A stretch of DNA of 64,000 nt from Ruminococcus sp. AF41-9 (GTDB lineage Bacteria > Bacillota > Clostridia > Lachnospirales > Lachnospiraceae), in NCBI RefSeq assembly GCF_003477525.1, contig NZ_QUDO01000005.1, positions 62,001-126,000 of the forward strand, given 5' to 3'. The notes below the pieces were generated by a model. The model was not told where the DNA came from and did not search any database. It worked only from the letters and a program-made list of their open reading frames with translations. Numbering within the stretch: the stretch's first letter is position 1; the number at the start of each line of letters is the position of its first letter. The translations under genes were made by a program, and so were the position numbers. Positions 44,855-54,708 of the stretch are shown here, in pieces.

Positions 44855-47053
44855 TTACTCTGCCTTGGCAAATGTGATAGAGTAATTTCCAAGTTCCTGA
44901 TAGGTACCATTGATCTGCTCGGAAAGATAAAGAGTTCCTTCGCTGACTCCAGGTGCACCTGTGATGTCCAGATCATATGGAAATTCAATTGTCTGACCTT
45001 CCAGTACTACAGAAGCTGTCGGAGTACCGTTTACATTCTGGATCAGTTCCAGACGGACCGGACCTCCGGAATAACCGGTCGGTGTGTTCAGAGTCTGTGT
45101 ACATTTCCAGACTTCTCCATTGGCAATGGCTGCCTGCTGCGTGGCACTGTCGCTGCCTGAAGTCTGTGCTGTAGTGTCACTGCTGTCCGTACTCTGGTCA
45201 TCAGTTCCCGGTTCCTGATCTCCTGTGCTTACTGTAAGCACTACATTTACAGTATCCGGATCTTCCCAGTTGCCAGCTTCCGGTTCCTGAGAAATCACCT
45301 CTCCTGCCGGTACATCTGTACTCTTTTCTTCCTGTACTTCTACATTCAGGAATTTACCAAATGTAGTAATAGCATCGTTCTTCGTCATTCCCACAACACT
45401 CGGAACTTCTACGCTGTCGCCGTAATCAACACCACGGCTGACGATTAGTGTCACTGTGTCTCCGGAAGAAACAGAAGCTCCTGCTGCCGGTGTGGTATGA
45501 TCTGCATATCCCGGATCTACCATCGGTGTACCATCATCATTCAGGTCACTGTATTCTTTCTGCACAGTTACTTTCAGTCCCATATCCTCTAATGTCTGCT
45601 GTGCATCCGAACCAGTCTGGCCGTCTACCTCCGGAATGGTGATCTGCTGAGCACCTTTACTGATGTAATATTTAATGGTTGTATACGGCTCTACTTTGCT
45701 GTCTACCGGAATATCCTGAGAAGAAATCTTTCCTTTTTCCTGTGTGGATACTTCCTCGCCCATTGCCTGAACACCAAGGTTGATCTCATTGGTGATGGTC
45801 TTTGCTTCGTCCTCTGTCTTTCCTACAAGATTCGGTACAGTTACCATTCCGTCTTTATCCACGCCGGAAGACTCTGACTGTTCTGTCTTCTCAGAACTGT
45901 TTCCGCTGTTGCTTCCGATCAGTCCGGAAGCTTTTCCTGCTACAAGGATAATGCCGACAAGGATGATCACACCCATGATCAGCATGGCTATGGTCATCGC
46001 ATGACCGCCGCCGTTTTTCTTTTTTTTCTTTTCGGATCTGACGCCCTTTTTCCTGCGGGAGGTTTCTTCCGGTTCGTCATCATAGTCTGTCTCATTGATC
46101 TCCTCTTCCAGTACCTCCGGCTCTGGTTTGGAAACCTGTTTCGGCATATGTTTGATCTCTCCCAGTTCTTTGTCTGAGATCACAACCGTCTTGGCATCTG
46201 TGTCTACGGAAGTAAGTTTTACAAAATCACCCTGTGGATCGATCAGGGAATGTTTCAGATCTGCGATCACGTCTTCCATATTCTGGTAACGGCGGTCCAC
46301 ACTCTTCTGTGTACACTTCAGGATGATCTGCTCCAGGCTGTGTGGCAGTTCCGGTGTGTATGCACTTGGCGGAACCATTTCTTCCTGAAGATGCTTGATG
46401 GCGATCGCCACTGTGGTATCTCCGTCAAAAGGAACTTTGCCTGTGACCATTTCATACAAAGTGATACCTAAAGAGTAAATATCGCTCTTTTCATCACTGT
46501 ATCCGCCTCTTACCTGTTCCGGTGAACTGTAATGCACAGAGCCCATCACATTCGAGCTGATGGTATTGGAAGAAGCTGCTCTTGCAATACCGAAATCCGT
46601 TACTTTTACTTTACCGTCCATGGAAATAATAATGTTCTGCGGCTTCACATCACGATGTACGATTCCATGACTGTGAGCAGCCTCGAGTCCCATAGATACC
46701 TGAATGGCAATACTGGTTGCTTCCTTTACAGAAAGCTTGCCTTTTTTGGAGATATACTCCTTCAGAGTGATCCCTTCGATCAGCTCCATTACAATATAGT
46801 AGACTCCGTTATCATCGCCTACATCAAATACATTTACAATATTGGGATGTGTCAGAACTGCTGCTGCCTGTGCTTCACTTCTGAATTTCTTGATAAAGGT
46901 TGTGTCCTCCCGAAATTCTGGTTTCAGCACTTTTACTGCAACAAAGCGGTTGAGTTTATGATCTTTCGCCTTGTATACATCCGCCATTCCGCCGGTTCCG
47001 ATCTTACCCAATATTTCGTAGCGTTCTGCTACGATCATTCCCGTCTTTAACAT
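44855..47053 (-). CDS. prkC: PASTA-domain Ser/Thr protein kinase (Stk1/PrkC)
   Basis: A 732-residue membrane kinase. The cytoplasmic kinase domain (about 1-275) has GTGGMADVYKA, catalytic HRDVKPQN and DFGIAR. A basic linker and one membrane helix (IAMLIMGVIILVGIILVAG) follow near residue 350. Outside are three PASTA repeats (VPNLVGKTEDEAK, IPEVDGQTGSDAQ, VPSVVGMTKNDAI), a Ser/Thr/Asp-rich linker and a small C-terminal domain of about 90 residues. PASTA kinases sense muropeptides or lipid II. The gene overlaps prpC by 7 bases. Confidence 0.97.
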   Translation of the reverse strand: MLKTGMIVAERYEILGKIGTGGMADVYKAKDHKLNRFVAVKVLKPEFREDTTFIKKFRSEAQAAAVLTHPNIVNVFDVGDDNGVYYIVMELIEGITLKEYISKKGKLSVKEATSIAIQVSMGLEAAHSHGIVHRDVKPQNIIISMDGKVKVTDFGIARAASSNTISSNVMGSVHYSSPEQVRGGYSDEKSDIYSLGITLYEMVTGKVPFDGDTTVAIAIKHLQEEMVPPSAYTPELPHSLEQIILKCTQKSVDRRYQNMEDVIADLKHSLIDPQGDFVKLTSVDTDAKTVVISDKELGEIKHMPKQVSKPEPEVLEEEINETDYDDEPEETSRRKKGVRSEKKKKKNGGGHAMTIAMLIMGVIILVGIILVAGKASGLIGSNSGNSSEKTEQSESSGVDKDGMVTVPNLVGKTEDEAKTITNEINLGVQAMGEEVSTQEKGKISSQDIPVDSKVEPYTTIKYYISKGAQQITIPEVDGQTGSDAQQTLEDMGLKVTVQKEYSDLNDDGTPMVDPGYADHTTPAAGASVSSGDTVTLIVSRGVDYGDSVEVPSVVGMTKNDAITTFGKFLNVEVQEEKSTDVPAGEVISQEPEAGNWEDPDTVNVVLTVSTGDQEPGTDDQSTDSSDTTAQTSGSDSATQQAAIANGEVWKCTQTLNTPTGYSGGPVRLELIQNVNGTPTASVVLEGQTIEFPYDLDITGAPGVSEGTLYLSEQINGTYQELGNYSITFAKAE

Positions 47054-47793
47054 GTTTCCACCTCATTTGCGAATGGTTCTATCAATACAACTGCAATATT
47101 ATCCTTGCCGCCGTTGCGGTTTGCCTCACTGATCAGAATCTTTCCTTTTTCTTCCAGATTCTTCTCTGTGTCTGAAATAATTTCCCGGATCTGACTGTCT
47201 TCCACCATATTGCTCAGACCATCAGAGCACATCAGAATTACATTTCCCGGCTCCAGTTTCAGATCAAAGAAATCAATATCCACTGTCCGTTCCGCTCCCA
47301 GCGCTCTTGTGATGATATTTTTATCCGGATGGTTTCTCGCCTGTTCCGCGTTGATCTCTCCCATCCTGACCATCTCCTGCACTAATGAGTGATCCTTCGT
47401 TACCTGCAAAATCTGCTGGTTTACCAGATAGAGTCTGCTGTCACCTACATTTGCCACATAGGCATAATGTCCCACAATCGTGGCAACTACCATTGTTGTT
47501 CCCATTCCGCGCAGATTCTCATCGTTCTGCGCCTGGGTAATGATCTCGGTATTGGCACTTTCAATGGCATGACGGATGACCTTTATCGGGTTGAAATCCG
47601 CATCCTGACGGATTTCCTCCACTACAGTCCCGACCGCATGAGAAGACGCATAATCACCTGCATTATGTCCTCCCATTCCATCCGCGACAACAAACAGATT
47701 CGGAAGATTTCCAACCGGGTCCGCAGAGGCGAACACATAATCCTGGTTCATCTTCCGCTTCTGCCCGACATCAGTAGCTGAATATATCCTCAT
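47047..47793 (-). CDS. prpC: PP2C-type Ser/Thr phosphatase (Stp1/PrpC)
   Basis: A 248-residue metal-dependent phosphatase. Metal-binding Asp residues are in FVVADGMGGHNAGDYAS, GDSRLYL, CSDGLSNMV and GGKDNIAVV. It reverses phosphorylation by the overlapping PrkC gene's product. Confidence 0.96.
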   Translation of the reverse strand: MRIYSATDVGQKRKMNQDYVFASADPVGNLPNLFVVADGMGGHNAGDYASSHAVGTVVEEIRQDADFNPIKVIRHAIESANTEIITQAQNDENLRGMGTTMVVATIVGHYAYVANVGDSRLYLVNQQILQVTKDHSLVQEMVRMGEINAEQARNHPDKNIITRALGAERTVDIDFFDLKLEPGNVILMCSDGLSNMVEDSQIREIISDTEKNLEEKGKILISEANRNGGKDNIAVVLIEPFANEVETC

Positions 47794-47794
47794 G

Positions 47795-48835
47795 TCACTT
47801 CTCGCTTTCTGTTTTTTCCATATAGCTTTTTCTTAACTGTCCACAGGCACCGTCTATGTCACTGCCCATTTCCCTTCTAATAGTAACATTAATTCCACAT
47901 TTTTCAAGTTTTATTTTAAAATTCTCCACTGCCTGGCGGGTGGAACGCACATAAGAACGCTCCTTGATCGGATTCACCGGGATCAGGTTTACATGACAGT
48001 TGATATCCCTGATCCGTCCTGAAAGTTCCTGCGCATCCTGATCACTGTCATTGACTCCTGCTACCAGACTGTATTCAAATGTGATCCTTCGTCCTGTCTC
48101 TTCGAAATAATGACGACAGGCTGTAAGTATCTCATCCATGCTGTATTTTCTGGCAATCGGCATCAGTTCCTGGCGCTTTACATCGTTCGGTGCATGAAGG
48201 GAAAGTGCCAGAGTCATCTGAAGTTTCTCTTTCGCCAGTTCATAAATCTTCGGTACCAGTCCGCAGGTAGATACCGTCAGGTTTCGCTGGCTGATATGAA
48301 GTCCCCCGTCTTCTGTCAGAATATGTATGAAGCGAAGGAGGTTGTCATAATTGTCCAGTGGTTCCCCGGTTCCCATCACGACTACATTGGATACCCTTTC
48401 CCCTGTAAGTACCTGAATCCGGTAAATCTGATCCAGCATCTCAGAAGGAAGCAGGCATCTGGTCAGTCCCCCGATGGTAGAAGCACAGAAACGGCAGCCC
48501 ATACGACAGCCTACCTGAGAGGAAATACAGACCGAGTTTCCATGTTTATAGCGCATCAGAACACTCTCGATCACATTTCCGTCACTGAGACGGAACAGAT
48601 ATTTCTGTGTTCCGTCCAGCTTCGATGTCTGTACATCCACGACTTCCAGGGCAGTGATCGGATATTCTTTCAGTTTTTCCCGCAGCCCTTTGGAAAGATT
48701 GGTCATCTCGTCATAGGAAGTTACCAGATGCTCATGCAGCCAGCTATAGATCTGCTTCGCACGGAAAGGTTTGTCTCCCAGTTCTGTCATCAGTTCCTTT
48801 AATTCATCGATCGTCATCGACTTGATATCTGTCAT
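47795..48835 (-). CDS. rlmN: 23S rRNA/tRNA adenine C2-methyltransferase RlmN
   Basis: A 346-residue radical SAM methyltransferase. The cluster motif is CRMGCRFCAS, GTGEPLDNYDNLLRF and SLHAPND are conserved, and catalytic cysteines lie near the end (KCGINVTIRREMGSDIDGACGQL). It modifies A2503 of 23S rRNA and A37 of some tRNAs. Confidence 0.97.
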   Translation of the reverse strand: MTDIKSMTIDELKELMTELGDKPFRAKQIYSWLHEHLVTSYDEMTNLSKGLREKLKEYPITALEVVDVQTSKLDGTQKYLFRLSDGNVIESVLMRYKHGNSVCISSQVGCRMGCRFCASTIGGLTRCLLPSEMLDQIYRIQVLTGERVSNVVVMGTGEPLDNYDNLLRFIHILTEDGGLHISQRNLTVSTCGLVPKIYELAKEKLQMTLALSLHAPNDVKRQELMPIARKYSMDEILTACRHYFEETGRRITFEYSLVAGVNDSDQDAQELSGRIRDINCHVNLIPVNPIKERSYVRSTRQAVENFKIKLEKCGINVTIRREMGSDIDGACGQLRKSYMEKTESEK

Positions 48836-48838
48836 GAT

Positions 48839-50191
48839 TTATTTTCTCCTGAATTTCGCAATAAAGAATCCATCTGTCTTATGCACACCCGGCAGAAGCT
48901 GCAGATAACCCAGTGCTGTACTCTCTGAATGAAGTTCTTCCGGAAGATAAAGATCCAGGCTCTCCAGTTTAAATGGATGGTTGTTCATAAACCACAGCAT
49001 ATTTTCCTCGTTTTCTTCCTTTGCAATGGTGCAGGTACTGAATACCAGCACACCGCCCGGTTTCACATATTCGGCAGCCCGGTCCAGAATGGTTCTCTGC
49101 AGGATCACGATTTCTTCCTGCTTCTGAGGAGTGACTCTGTATTTGATCTCCGGCTTCTTGCCGATGACCCCATAACCGGAGCATGGCACATCTGCCAGAA
49201 CAATGTCTGCCTTTAATTCGGAATCCACATCAAATACCGTGGCATCCATCACTCTTGCCTGCACATTGATGGAATCCGTTCTGTGAATGTTTTCTTCGAT
49301 CAAATCTACCTTGTACTGGCTGATGTCTCTGGCATCCACAGTACCATAATCACCCATTTTGTCGCCCATATGGAGGCTCTTTCCTCCGGGCGCAGCGCAC
49401 ATGTCGATCACGTAGTCGCCCTTTTTCGGTGCAGCTACTTCGGCAACCAGCATGGAACTTACATCCTGTACCTGAATTTTCCCCTGAATAAACGCATCCA
49501 GGGCAAGAATATGATTATAATTTGAAATTTCGCAGGCATATGGAAGATATGGTGCCGGTTTTACTTCCACACCCTGATCTGTCAGACTCTGATAAATCTC
49601 TTCCAGAGAATACTTGTGTGTACGGCACCGCACAGTCACCGGTTTCTCTTTCAGAAAATCTGCCAGAATCTTCTCTGTTTTCTCTTCCCCGTAGTCTTCC
49701 AGCCATCTGTTTACCAGTGTTTCCGGCATGGAATACCGCACTGACAGATATCTCACCAGGTTCTTTTCCCTTGATGGAAGCTGCAGGTTTTTATGCTCCC
49801 GGGCAATGGTGCGCAGAACACCGTTGACAAACGGTTTCAGGTTATAAAAGCCTTTTCTCTGTGCCAGTTTCACCGCTTCATTGCAGACGGCACTGTCCGG
49901 GACACTGTCCATAAATTTAATCTGATATACCGCACTGCGCAGAATCTCTCTGATCACAGGCTTCATCTTATCTACAGTTACTTTGGAATAGGAATCAATA
50001 ATATAGTCGATCAGAATCCGGTATTCCAGTGTTCCTTCGCACACACGGGTAATGAATGCTCTCTCCTGTCTTGGAAGGAACTGATATTTGGAAAGCGCAT
50101 TGCGGATTGCAATATGGCTGTGCTTTCCTTCTTCTTCAATTTCCAGTAATATTTCCAGTACCAGTTCTCTGGTATTTATTCCATTAGTCAC
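48839..50191 (-). CDS. rsmB: 16S rRNA (cytosine967-C5)-methyltransferase
   Basis: A 450-residue RsmB/Sun with an N-terminal NusB-like domain (RELVLEILLEIEEEGKHSH...) and a C-terminal Rossmann methyltransferase. SAM loop: DMCAAPGGKSLHMG; catalytic cysteines: DVPCSGYGVIGKKPE and FSTCTIA. The start overlaps the YugP gene by 8 bases. Confidence 0.96.
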   Translation of the reverse strand: MTNGINTRELVLEILLEIEEEGKHSHIAIRNALSKYQFLPRQERAFITRVCEGTLEYRILIDYIIDSYSKVTVDKMKPVIREILRSAVYQIKFMDSVPDSAVCNEAVKLAQRKGFYNLKPFVNGVLRTIAREHKNLQLPSREKNLVRYLSVRYSMPETLVNRWLEDYGEEKTEKILADFLKEKPVTVRCRTHKYSLEEIYQSLTDQGVEVKPAPYLPYACEISNYNHILALDAFIQGKIQVQDVSSMLVAEVAAPKKGDYVIDMCAAPGGKSLHMGDKMGDYGTVDARDISQYKVDLIEENIHRTDSINVQARVMDATVFDVDSELKADIVLADVPCSGYGVIGKKPEIKYRVTPQKQEEIVILQRTILDRAAEYVKPGGVLVFSTCTIAKEENEENMLWFMNNHPFKLESLDLYLPEELHSESTALGYLQLLPGVHKTDGFFIAKFRRK

Positions 50192-50876
50192 GGTCTCTTC
50201 CTCCGGCCAGTATGATCAATCTTAAAAGCTGCAGAATCGAGGATGCCAGTGCTGCCACATAGGTAAGTGCAGCCGCAGTCAGCACCTTCTTTGCACCTCT
50301 GACCTCATCCGTTCCCAGCATTCCGGAACTTCCCAGCATTTTTAATGCTCTGGATGAAGCATTAAATTCCACCGGTAAAGTCACTACCTGAAAAAGTACA
50401 GCCAGTGTAAAAAGCAGGATTCCCAGTGTCAGCAACGGACGGATGGAAAAGATAAGTCCTGCCAGAAACAGCGGCCATGATAAAGTAGAACCGATATTTG
50501 CCGCCGGAACTATGGCGGAGCGGATTGTCAGCGGTGCATAGTTTTGGGCATGCTGGATTGCATGACCACATTCGTGGGCTGCCACACCGATTGCAGCCAC
50601 AGAAGTTCTGTCATATACATCCTGGGAAAGAGCCAGTTTCTTTGTGCCTGGATCATAATGATCCGTCAGGCTGCCGGAAATCGGGACCACCACAACATCT
50701 GTAATTCCTGCCATGCGCAGAATCCTTCTCGCAGCTTCTGCCCCGGTCAGTCCGGAAGCACTGCGTACTCTGCTGTAAATGGCAAAGGTGCTCTTTACCC
50801 TCGCAGACGCAGCCAGAGAAAGGATCATGCCGATGATCAGTAAGATATAAGTTGGATCAAAATAGTATCCGTACAT
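50184..50876 (-). CDS. zinc metallopeptidase, YugP family
   Basis: A 230-residue membrane protein with the zinc motif HECGHAIQH (about residue 100) between membrane segments, and an N-terminal helix (YILLIIGMILSLAA). The start at 50876 (MYGYYFDPTY) has AAGGAG 7 bases upstream. The YugP family is often found in this block in Clostridia; its substrate is not established. Confidence 0.92.
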   Translation of the reverse strand: MYGYYFDPTYILLIIGMILSLAASARVKSTFAIYSRVRSASGLTGAEAARRILRMAGITDVVVVPISGSLTDHYDPGTKKLALSQDVYDRTSVAAIGVAAHECGHAIQHAQNYAPLTIRSAIVPAANIGSTLSWPLFLAGLIFSIRPLLTLGILLFTLAVLFQVVTLPVEFNASSRALKMLGSSGMLGTDEVRGAKKVLTAAALTYVAALASSILQLLRLIILAGGRDRD

Positions 50877-50880
50877 ACAA

Positions 50881-51843
50881 TCACTCCTTATGATCTGTAA
50901 AAACAGTTCCCTGCTCCATATGATATCCACGTAAAAATGTCTCTGCATCCATACGTTTCTTACCTTCTAACTGAACCTCTGTCAGAAGCAGAACGCCCTC
51001 TTTGCATGCCACATGGATTCCCGCTTTATCTGTCAGGATCACGGTACCCGGCTGCGCATCAGAAGTTTCCTGGCTCACACTGCTTTTCCAGACCTTCAGT
51101 GTTTTTCCGTTTACAAACGTATAGGCACTTGGCCACGGATTCATTCCTCTGACCAGTCTTTCCAGTGTTTCTGCTGATTTTGTGAAATCCAGCAGTCCCA
51201 TCTGTTTGGTGATCATGGCTGCATAAGGTGTCGGACTTTCTTCCGGCTGTTTCTCTGCCACTGCGGTTCCCTGTTCAATGGACGGCAGTGTTTTGATCAG
51301 AAGCTCTGCGCCTGCCTGTGCCAGTTTTCCGAAAAGACTTCCGCCTGTTTCTTCTTTGTCCAACGGGATCACAATTTGGGAAATCATATCTCCGGTATCC
51401 AGTCCTTCTCCCATCTGCATGATCGTCACGCCGGATTCTTTTTCCCCGTCAATGACTGCCTGCTGGATCGGAGCTGCACCTCTGTATTTCGGAAGCAGCG
51501 AAGCATGGATATTGATGCATCCAAACTTCGGAAGTTCCAGAATTTCCTTTGGAATGATCTGGCCAAATGCAGCTACGATAATGATATCCGGATTGATTTC
51601 CTTCAGAGTTTCCAGAAATTCTTCATTATTTCTGACTCTTTTCGGCTGGTAAACCGGAATTTCGTGCATCAGTGCTTCTTCCTTTACAGGAGTCGGCATC
51701 AGAGTCTTTCCTCTTCCTTTTGGCTTATCCGGCTGAGTTACCACTGCGGCAACTTCGTATCCGGCTTCCACCAGTGCTTTTAATGGCGGTACTGCAAAAT
51801 CAGGAGTACCCATAAATACTGTCTTCATATCCTGTGTCACCAT
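50881..51843 (-). CDS. fmt: methionyl-tRNA formyltransferase
   Basis: A 320-residue Fmt. The formyltransferase core has VFMGTPDFAVPPL, INIHASLLPKYRGAAPIQQA (catalytic His/Asn region) and GEGLDTGDMI, followed by the C-terminal tRNA-binding domain. It formylates initiator Met-tRNA; the next-upstream gene, def, removes the formyl group. The start may be 51843 (AGGA upstream) or the internal ATG at 51828. Confidence 0.96.
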   Translation of the reverse strand: MVTQDMKTVFMGTPDFAVPPLKALVEAGYEVAAVVTQPDKPKGRGKTLMPTPVKEEALMHEIPVYQPKRVRNNEEFLETLKEINPDIIIVAAFGQIIPKEILELPKFGCINIHASLLPKYRGAAPIQQAVIDGEKESGVTIMQMGEGLDTGDMISQIVIPLDKEETGGSLFGKLAQAGAELLIKTLPSIEQGTAVAEKQPEESPTPYAAMITKQMGLLDFTKSAETLERLVRGMNPWPSAYTFVNGKTLKVWKSSVSQETSDAQPGTVILTDKAGIHVACKEGVLLLTEVQLEGKKRMDAETFLRGYHMEQGTVFTDHKE

Positions 51844-51899
51844 TCTTTCCTAATTCTATTCTTCTGTTTCCCCTGCTGGCAATGTACCGACAGGTTTAT

Positions 51900-52376
51900 T
51901 TATTCTTCATCGTCATCATAGGAAACATGATGAAGTTCACCCTCAACCAGTTCTGTATACATATGACCGTCCAGATGATCCAGTTCATGGCAGAATGCAC
52001 GGGCGAGAAGTCCTTCGCCTTCATATTCTACTTCATTCATGTCTTCATCCAGTGCCTTTACTTTTACATAGTTCGGACGTGTTACCTGACCTGCCATTCC
52101 AGGAACGCTCAAGCATCCTTCATCCCCGGTCTGCTCTCCGGATGTCTCCAGAATCTCCGGATTGATCAGGACGATCGGGCCTTCCCCTACATCGATTACC
52201 ACGATTCGTTTCAGGATTCCAACCTGTGGTGCAGCAAGGCCAACTCCCATCGCATCATACATGGTATCCAGCATATCCTCGATCAGATCATGGATACGTG
52301 GTGTCATTTTTTCTACAGGTCTGCTGATTTTTGTAAGTACAGAATCGCCTTCTACTCTGATTGTTCTAAGTGCCAT
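51900..52376 (-). CDS. def: peptide deformylase
   Basis: A 158-residue deformylase with the three family motifs GVGLAAPQVG, EGCLSVPG and CHELDHLDG, which supply the metal ligands and catalytic Glu. The start at 52376 (MALRTIRV) has AAGGAG 8 bases upstream; the longer frame to 52433 overlaps priA. Confidence 0.97.
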   Translation of the reverse strand: MALRTIRVEGDSVLTKISRPVEKMTPRIHDLIEDMLDTMYDAMGVGLAAPQVGILKRIVVIDVGEGPIVLINPEILETSGEQTGDEGCLSVPGMAGQVTRPNYVKVKALDEDMNEVEYEGEGLLARAFCHELDHLDGHMYTELVEGELHHVSYDDDEE

Positions 52377-52419
52377 TTTTTCTTCTCCTTTTCTCATATC
52401 CCAGTGTGCCAACCGTACA

Positions 52420-54639
52420 CTAGCTAAAATCAAACTGTATATATAATTTCCGGAAACCGGAATTTATCTCTATGTATTTTTCAAGCTGATCCTTAATCCG
52501 GACCAGCGTTTCCTGTTTTTCGTGTTTCAAGTAAATCACCTGTCTGTAAATATCTTTTACCTTGCCTACGCTTGCATAGGCAGGACCGATCACATGCAGA
52601 TCCTTTTCCTTATAAACTCTGTGAATGTAAAGTTCCAGATAATGCATGGCCTGTACCAGCAGTTCTTCCTCCGGGCAGGAACCCAGAACTGCCATCATAT
52701 GGGAAGCCGGCGGATAATCCAGAAGCATGCGGTAGCTCATCTCTTCCTGATAAAAAGCTTCATAATCCTGTACTGCCGCAGCCTGAATACTGTAATGATC
52801 CGGATGATATGTCTGGATCACTGCTTCTCCGGGCTTGTTTCCTCTCCCGCCGCGTCCCACTGCCTGGCAGAGGAGCTGGAAAGTTCTCTCACTGCACCGG
52901 TAGTCCTCTGCATTCAGAGACAGATCTGCTGCTACAATCCCAACCAGCGTGACATCCGGAAAATCATGTCCTTTTACGATCATCTGCGTCCCGATCAGAA
53001 CATCCGCCTCATGTGAAGCAAACGCTGACAGAATCTTTTCGTAACTGCCTTTCGTTCTGGTGGTGTCAAAATCCATCCTAAGTGTCCGTACTCCCGGAAA
53101 AGCTTCTTTTACTACCTTCTCGATCTGCTGCGTTCCTGCCTTAAATCCTCCGATATAAGGAGAACCGCACACCGGACATGCCTGTGGTTTTACAGTTTCA
53201 TAGCCACAGTAATGGCAGAGAAGCCTGCCGTTATTATGCTCTGACAGAGACACATCACAGTGCGGACATTTCATTACCTGCCCGCAGGAGCGGCAGGAAA
53301 CAAATCCTGCATACCCTCTCCGGTTCAGGAACAGGATGATCTGTTCCCTTTTCTCCAGACGGTCTTTCATCGCTTCTTTCAGCTTTCTGCTTAAAACAGA
53401 ACGGTTCCCTGCCTTTAATTCTTCCCTTAAATCCACAACAGATACCTGAGGCATCGGACGATCCTGATATCTGGACTGAAGTTTCACCAGCCCATAGGTT
53501 CCTTCCATTGCCTTATGATAAGCCTCCAGGGAAGGGGTCGCAGAACCCAGAACAACTCTTGCATGTTCCAGTCTCGCCCGTTCTACAGCAGTTTCCCTTG
53601 CATGATAGCGGGGACTGTTCTCACTCTTGTAACTGGATTCATGTTCCTCATCGATCACGATCAGTCCCAGATTGGCAAACGGCGTAAACAGTGCCGAGCG
53701 TGGTCCCACCATCACCTGCACTTCCCCCCGTCTTGCCCGTTTAAACTGATCATACCGTTCTCCCTGAGACTGTCTGGAATTGATCACAGATACCTTTTCG
53801 CCAAACCGTGCGTAAAACCGCCTCACTGTCTGATATGTCAGTGCGATCTCCGGGATCAGAATGATCGCCTGTTGTCCCTGATCCAGAACGGTTTCGATCA
53901 GCTTCATATAAACCTGTGTCTTTCCGCTCCCGGTCACGCCTTCGATCAGCACAGGACGCGGCGTTTCTTTTTCCCATTCTCTCAGGATTTCCCGGACTGC
54001 CGTCTCCTGTTCCGGAGTCAGCGGCAGTTCTTCTTCCAGCCTCAGTTTTTCTGTATCCAGGGAATTGCGCAGAAGTTCTTCATATTCTATGGATATGATT
54101 CCCTGCTCAGTCATCTTCTTTACCACAGAAGTAGTTGCCCCCAGTTCTTTGGAAGCATAGGAAACATCCAGCCTCGGTTCTTTCAGAAGTTTCCGAAGAA
54201 GTCTGGTCCTTGCCTTAAACCGCGTTTTTTCCAGTTCTTCCAGAAGTTTTTCCGCTTCTTCTCTGGAAATTTTCAGGCAGAGGTAACGTTTCTCTTTTGC
54301 CTTCATCTTCTCCTGAATCGGAAGGACGGTTTTCAACGCCTGGATCATGGTAGAACCATAATTCTCTCTCATCCATGCAGCCAGTGCGATCAGACGGGAT
54401 TCTGTCGTTTCCTCCGCACTGCTGATCCCGCAGATATTTTTTAACCTGGCGGGGTCCACCTTTGGTTCTCTTGTCAGACCGGTCACGTATCCTTTACGGA
54501 GCTGATTTCCGTTTCCAAAGGGGATGGATACCACCATCCCCACTTTAATCTCTTTTTCCAGTTCTTCCGGTACACGGTATTGAAAACTTCTGTCCAGCTT
54601 CTCACTGGAAATATCTATGATGATATCTGCAAAAATCAT
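52420..54639 (-). CDS. priA: primosomal protein N' (replication restart helicase)
   Basis: A 739-residue PriA. The DNA-binding N-terminal domain precedes a helicase core with Walker A in GVTGSGKTQVYM and DEEH in IDEEHESSYK. Eight zinc-ligand cysteines run from CRSCGQVMKCPHC through CHYCG to CPVCG. It reloads the replisome at stalled forks. It heads the def-fmt block as in Bacillus. Confidence 0.97.
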   Translation of the reverse strand: MIFADIIIDISSEKLDRSFQYRVPEELEKEIKVGMVVSIPFGNGNQLRKGYVTGLTREPKVDPARLKNICGISSAEETTESRLIALAAWMRENYGSTMIQALKTVLPIQEKMKAKEKRYLCLKISREEAEKLLEELEKTRFKARTRLLRKLLKEPRLDVSYASKELGATTSVVKKMTEQGIISIEYEELLRNSLDTEKLRLEEELPLTPEQETAVREILREWEKETPRPVLIEGVTGSGKTQVYMKLIETVLDQGQQAIILIPEIALTYQTVRRFYARFGEKVSVINSRQSQGERYDQFKRARRGEVQVMVGPRSALFTPFANLGLIVIDEEHESSYKSENSPRYHARETAVERARLEHARVVLGSATPSLEAYHKAMEGTYGLVKLQSRYQDRPMPQVSVVDLREELKAGNRSVLSRKLKEAMKDRLEKREQIILFLNRRGYAGFVSCRSCGQVMKCPHCDVSLSEHNNGRLLCHYCGYETVKPQACPVCGSPYIGGFKAGTQQIEKVVKEAFPGVRTLRMDFDTTRTKGSYEKILSAFASHEADVLIGTQMIVKGHDFPDVTLVGIVAADLSLNAEDYRCSERTFQLLCQAVGRGGRGNKPGEAVIQTYHPDHYSIQAAAVQDYEAFYQEEMSYRMLLDYPPASHMMAVLGSCPEEELLVQAMHYLELYIHRVYKEKDLHVIGPAYASVGKVKDIYRQVIYLKHEKQETLVRIKDQLEKYIEINSGFRKLYIQFDFS

Positions 54640-54708
54640 AAGTCTCTCCGTCCTGTCTCATCCGGGAGCTGATGTGTCAGCAAATGCTCTGCCAACACGA
54701 ATCCCAGA

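Noticed and set aside
47047..47053. Overlap of prpC and prkC as a sign of error
   Set aside because: A 7-base overlap of these two genes is normal in Firmicutes and fits coupled translation.
53515..54444. Long open frame opposite priA (309 codons)
   Set aside because: It lies wholly antisense to a well-supported PriA, has no recognisable domain and reads as a shadow frame.
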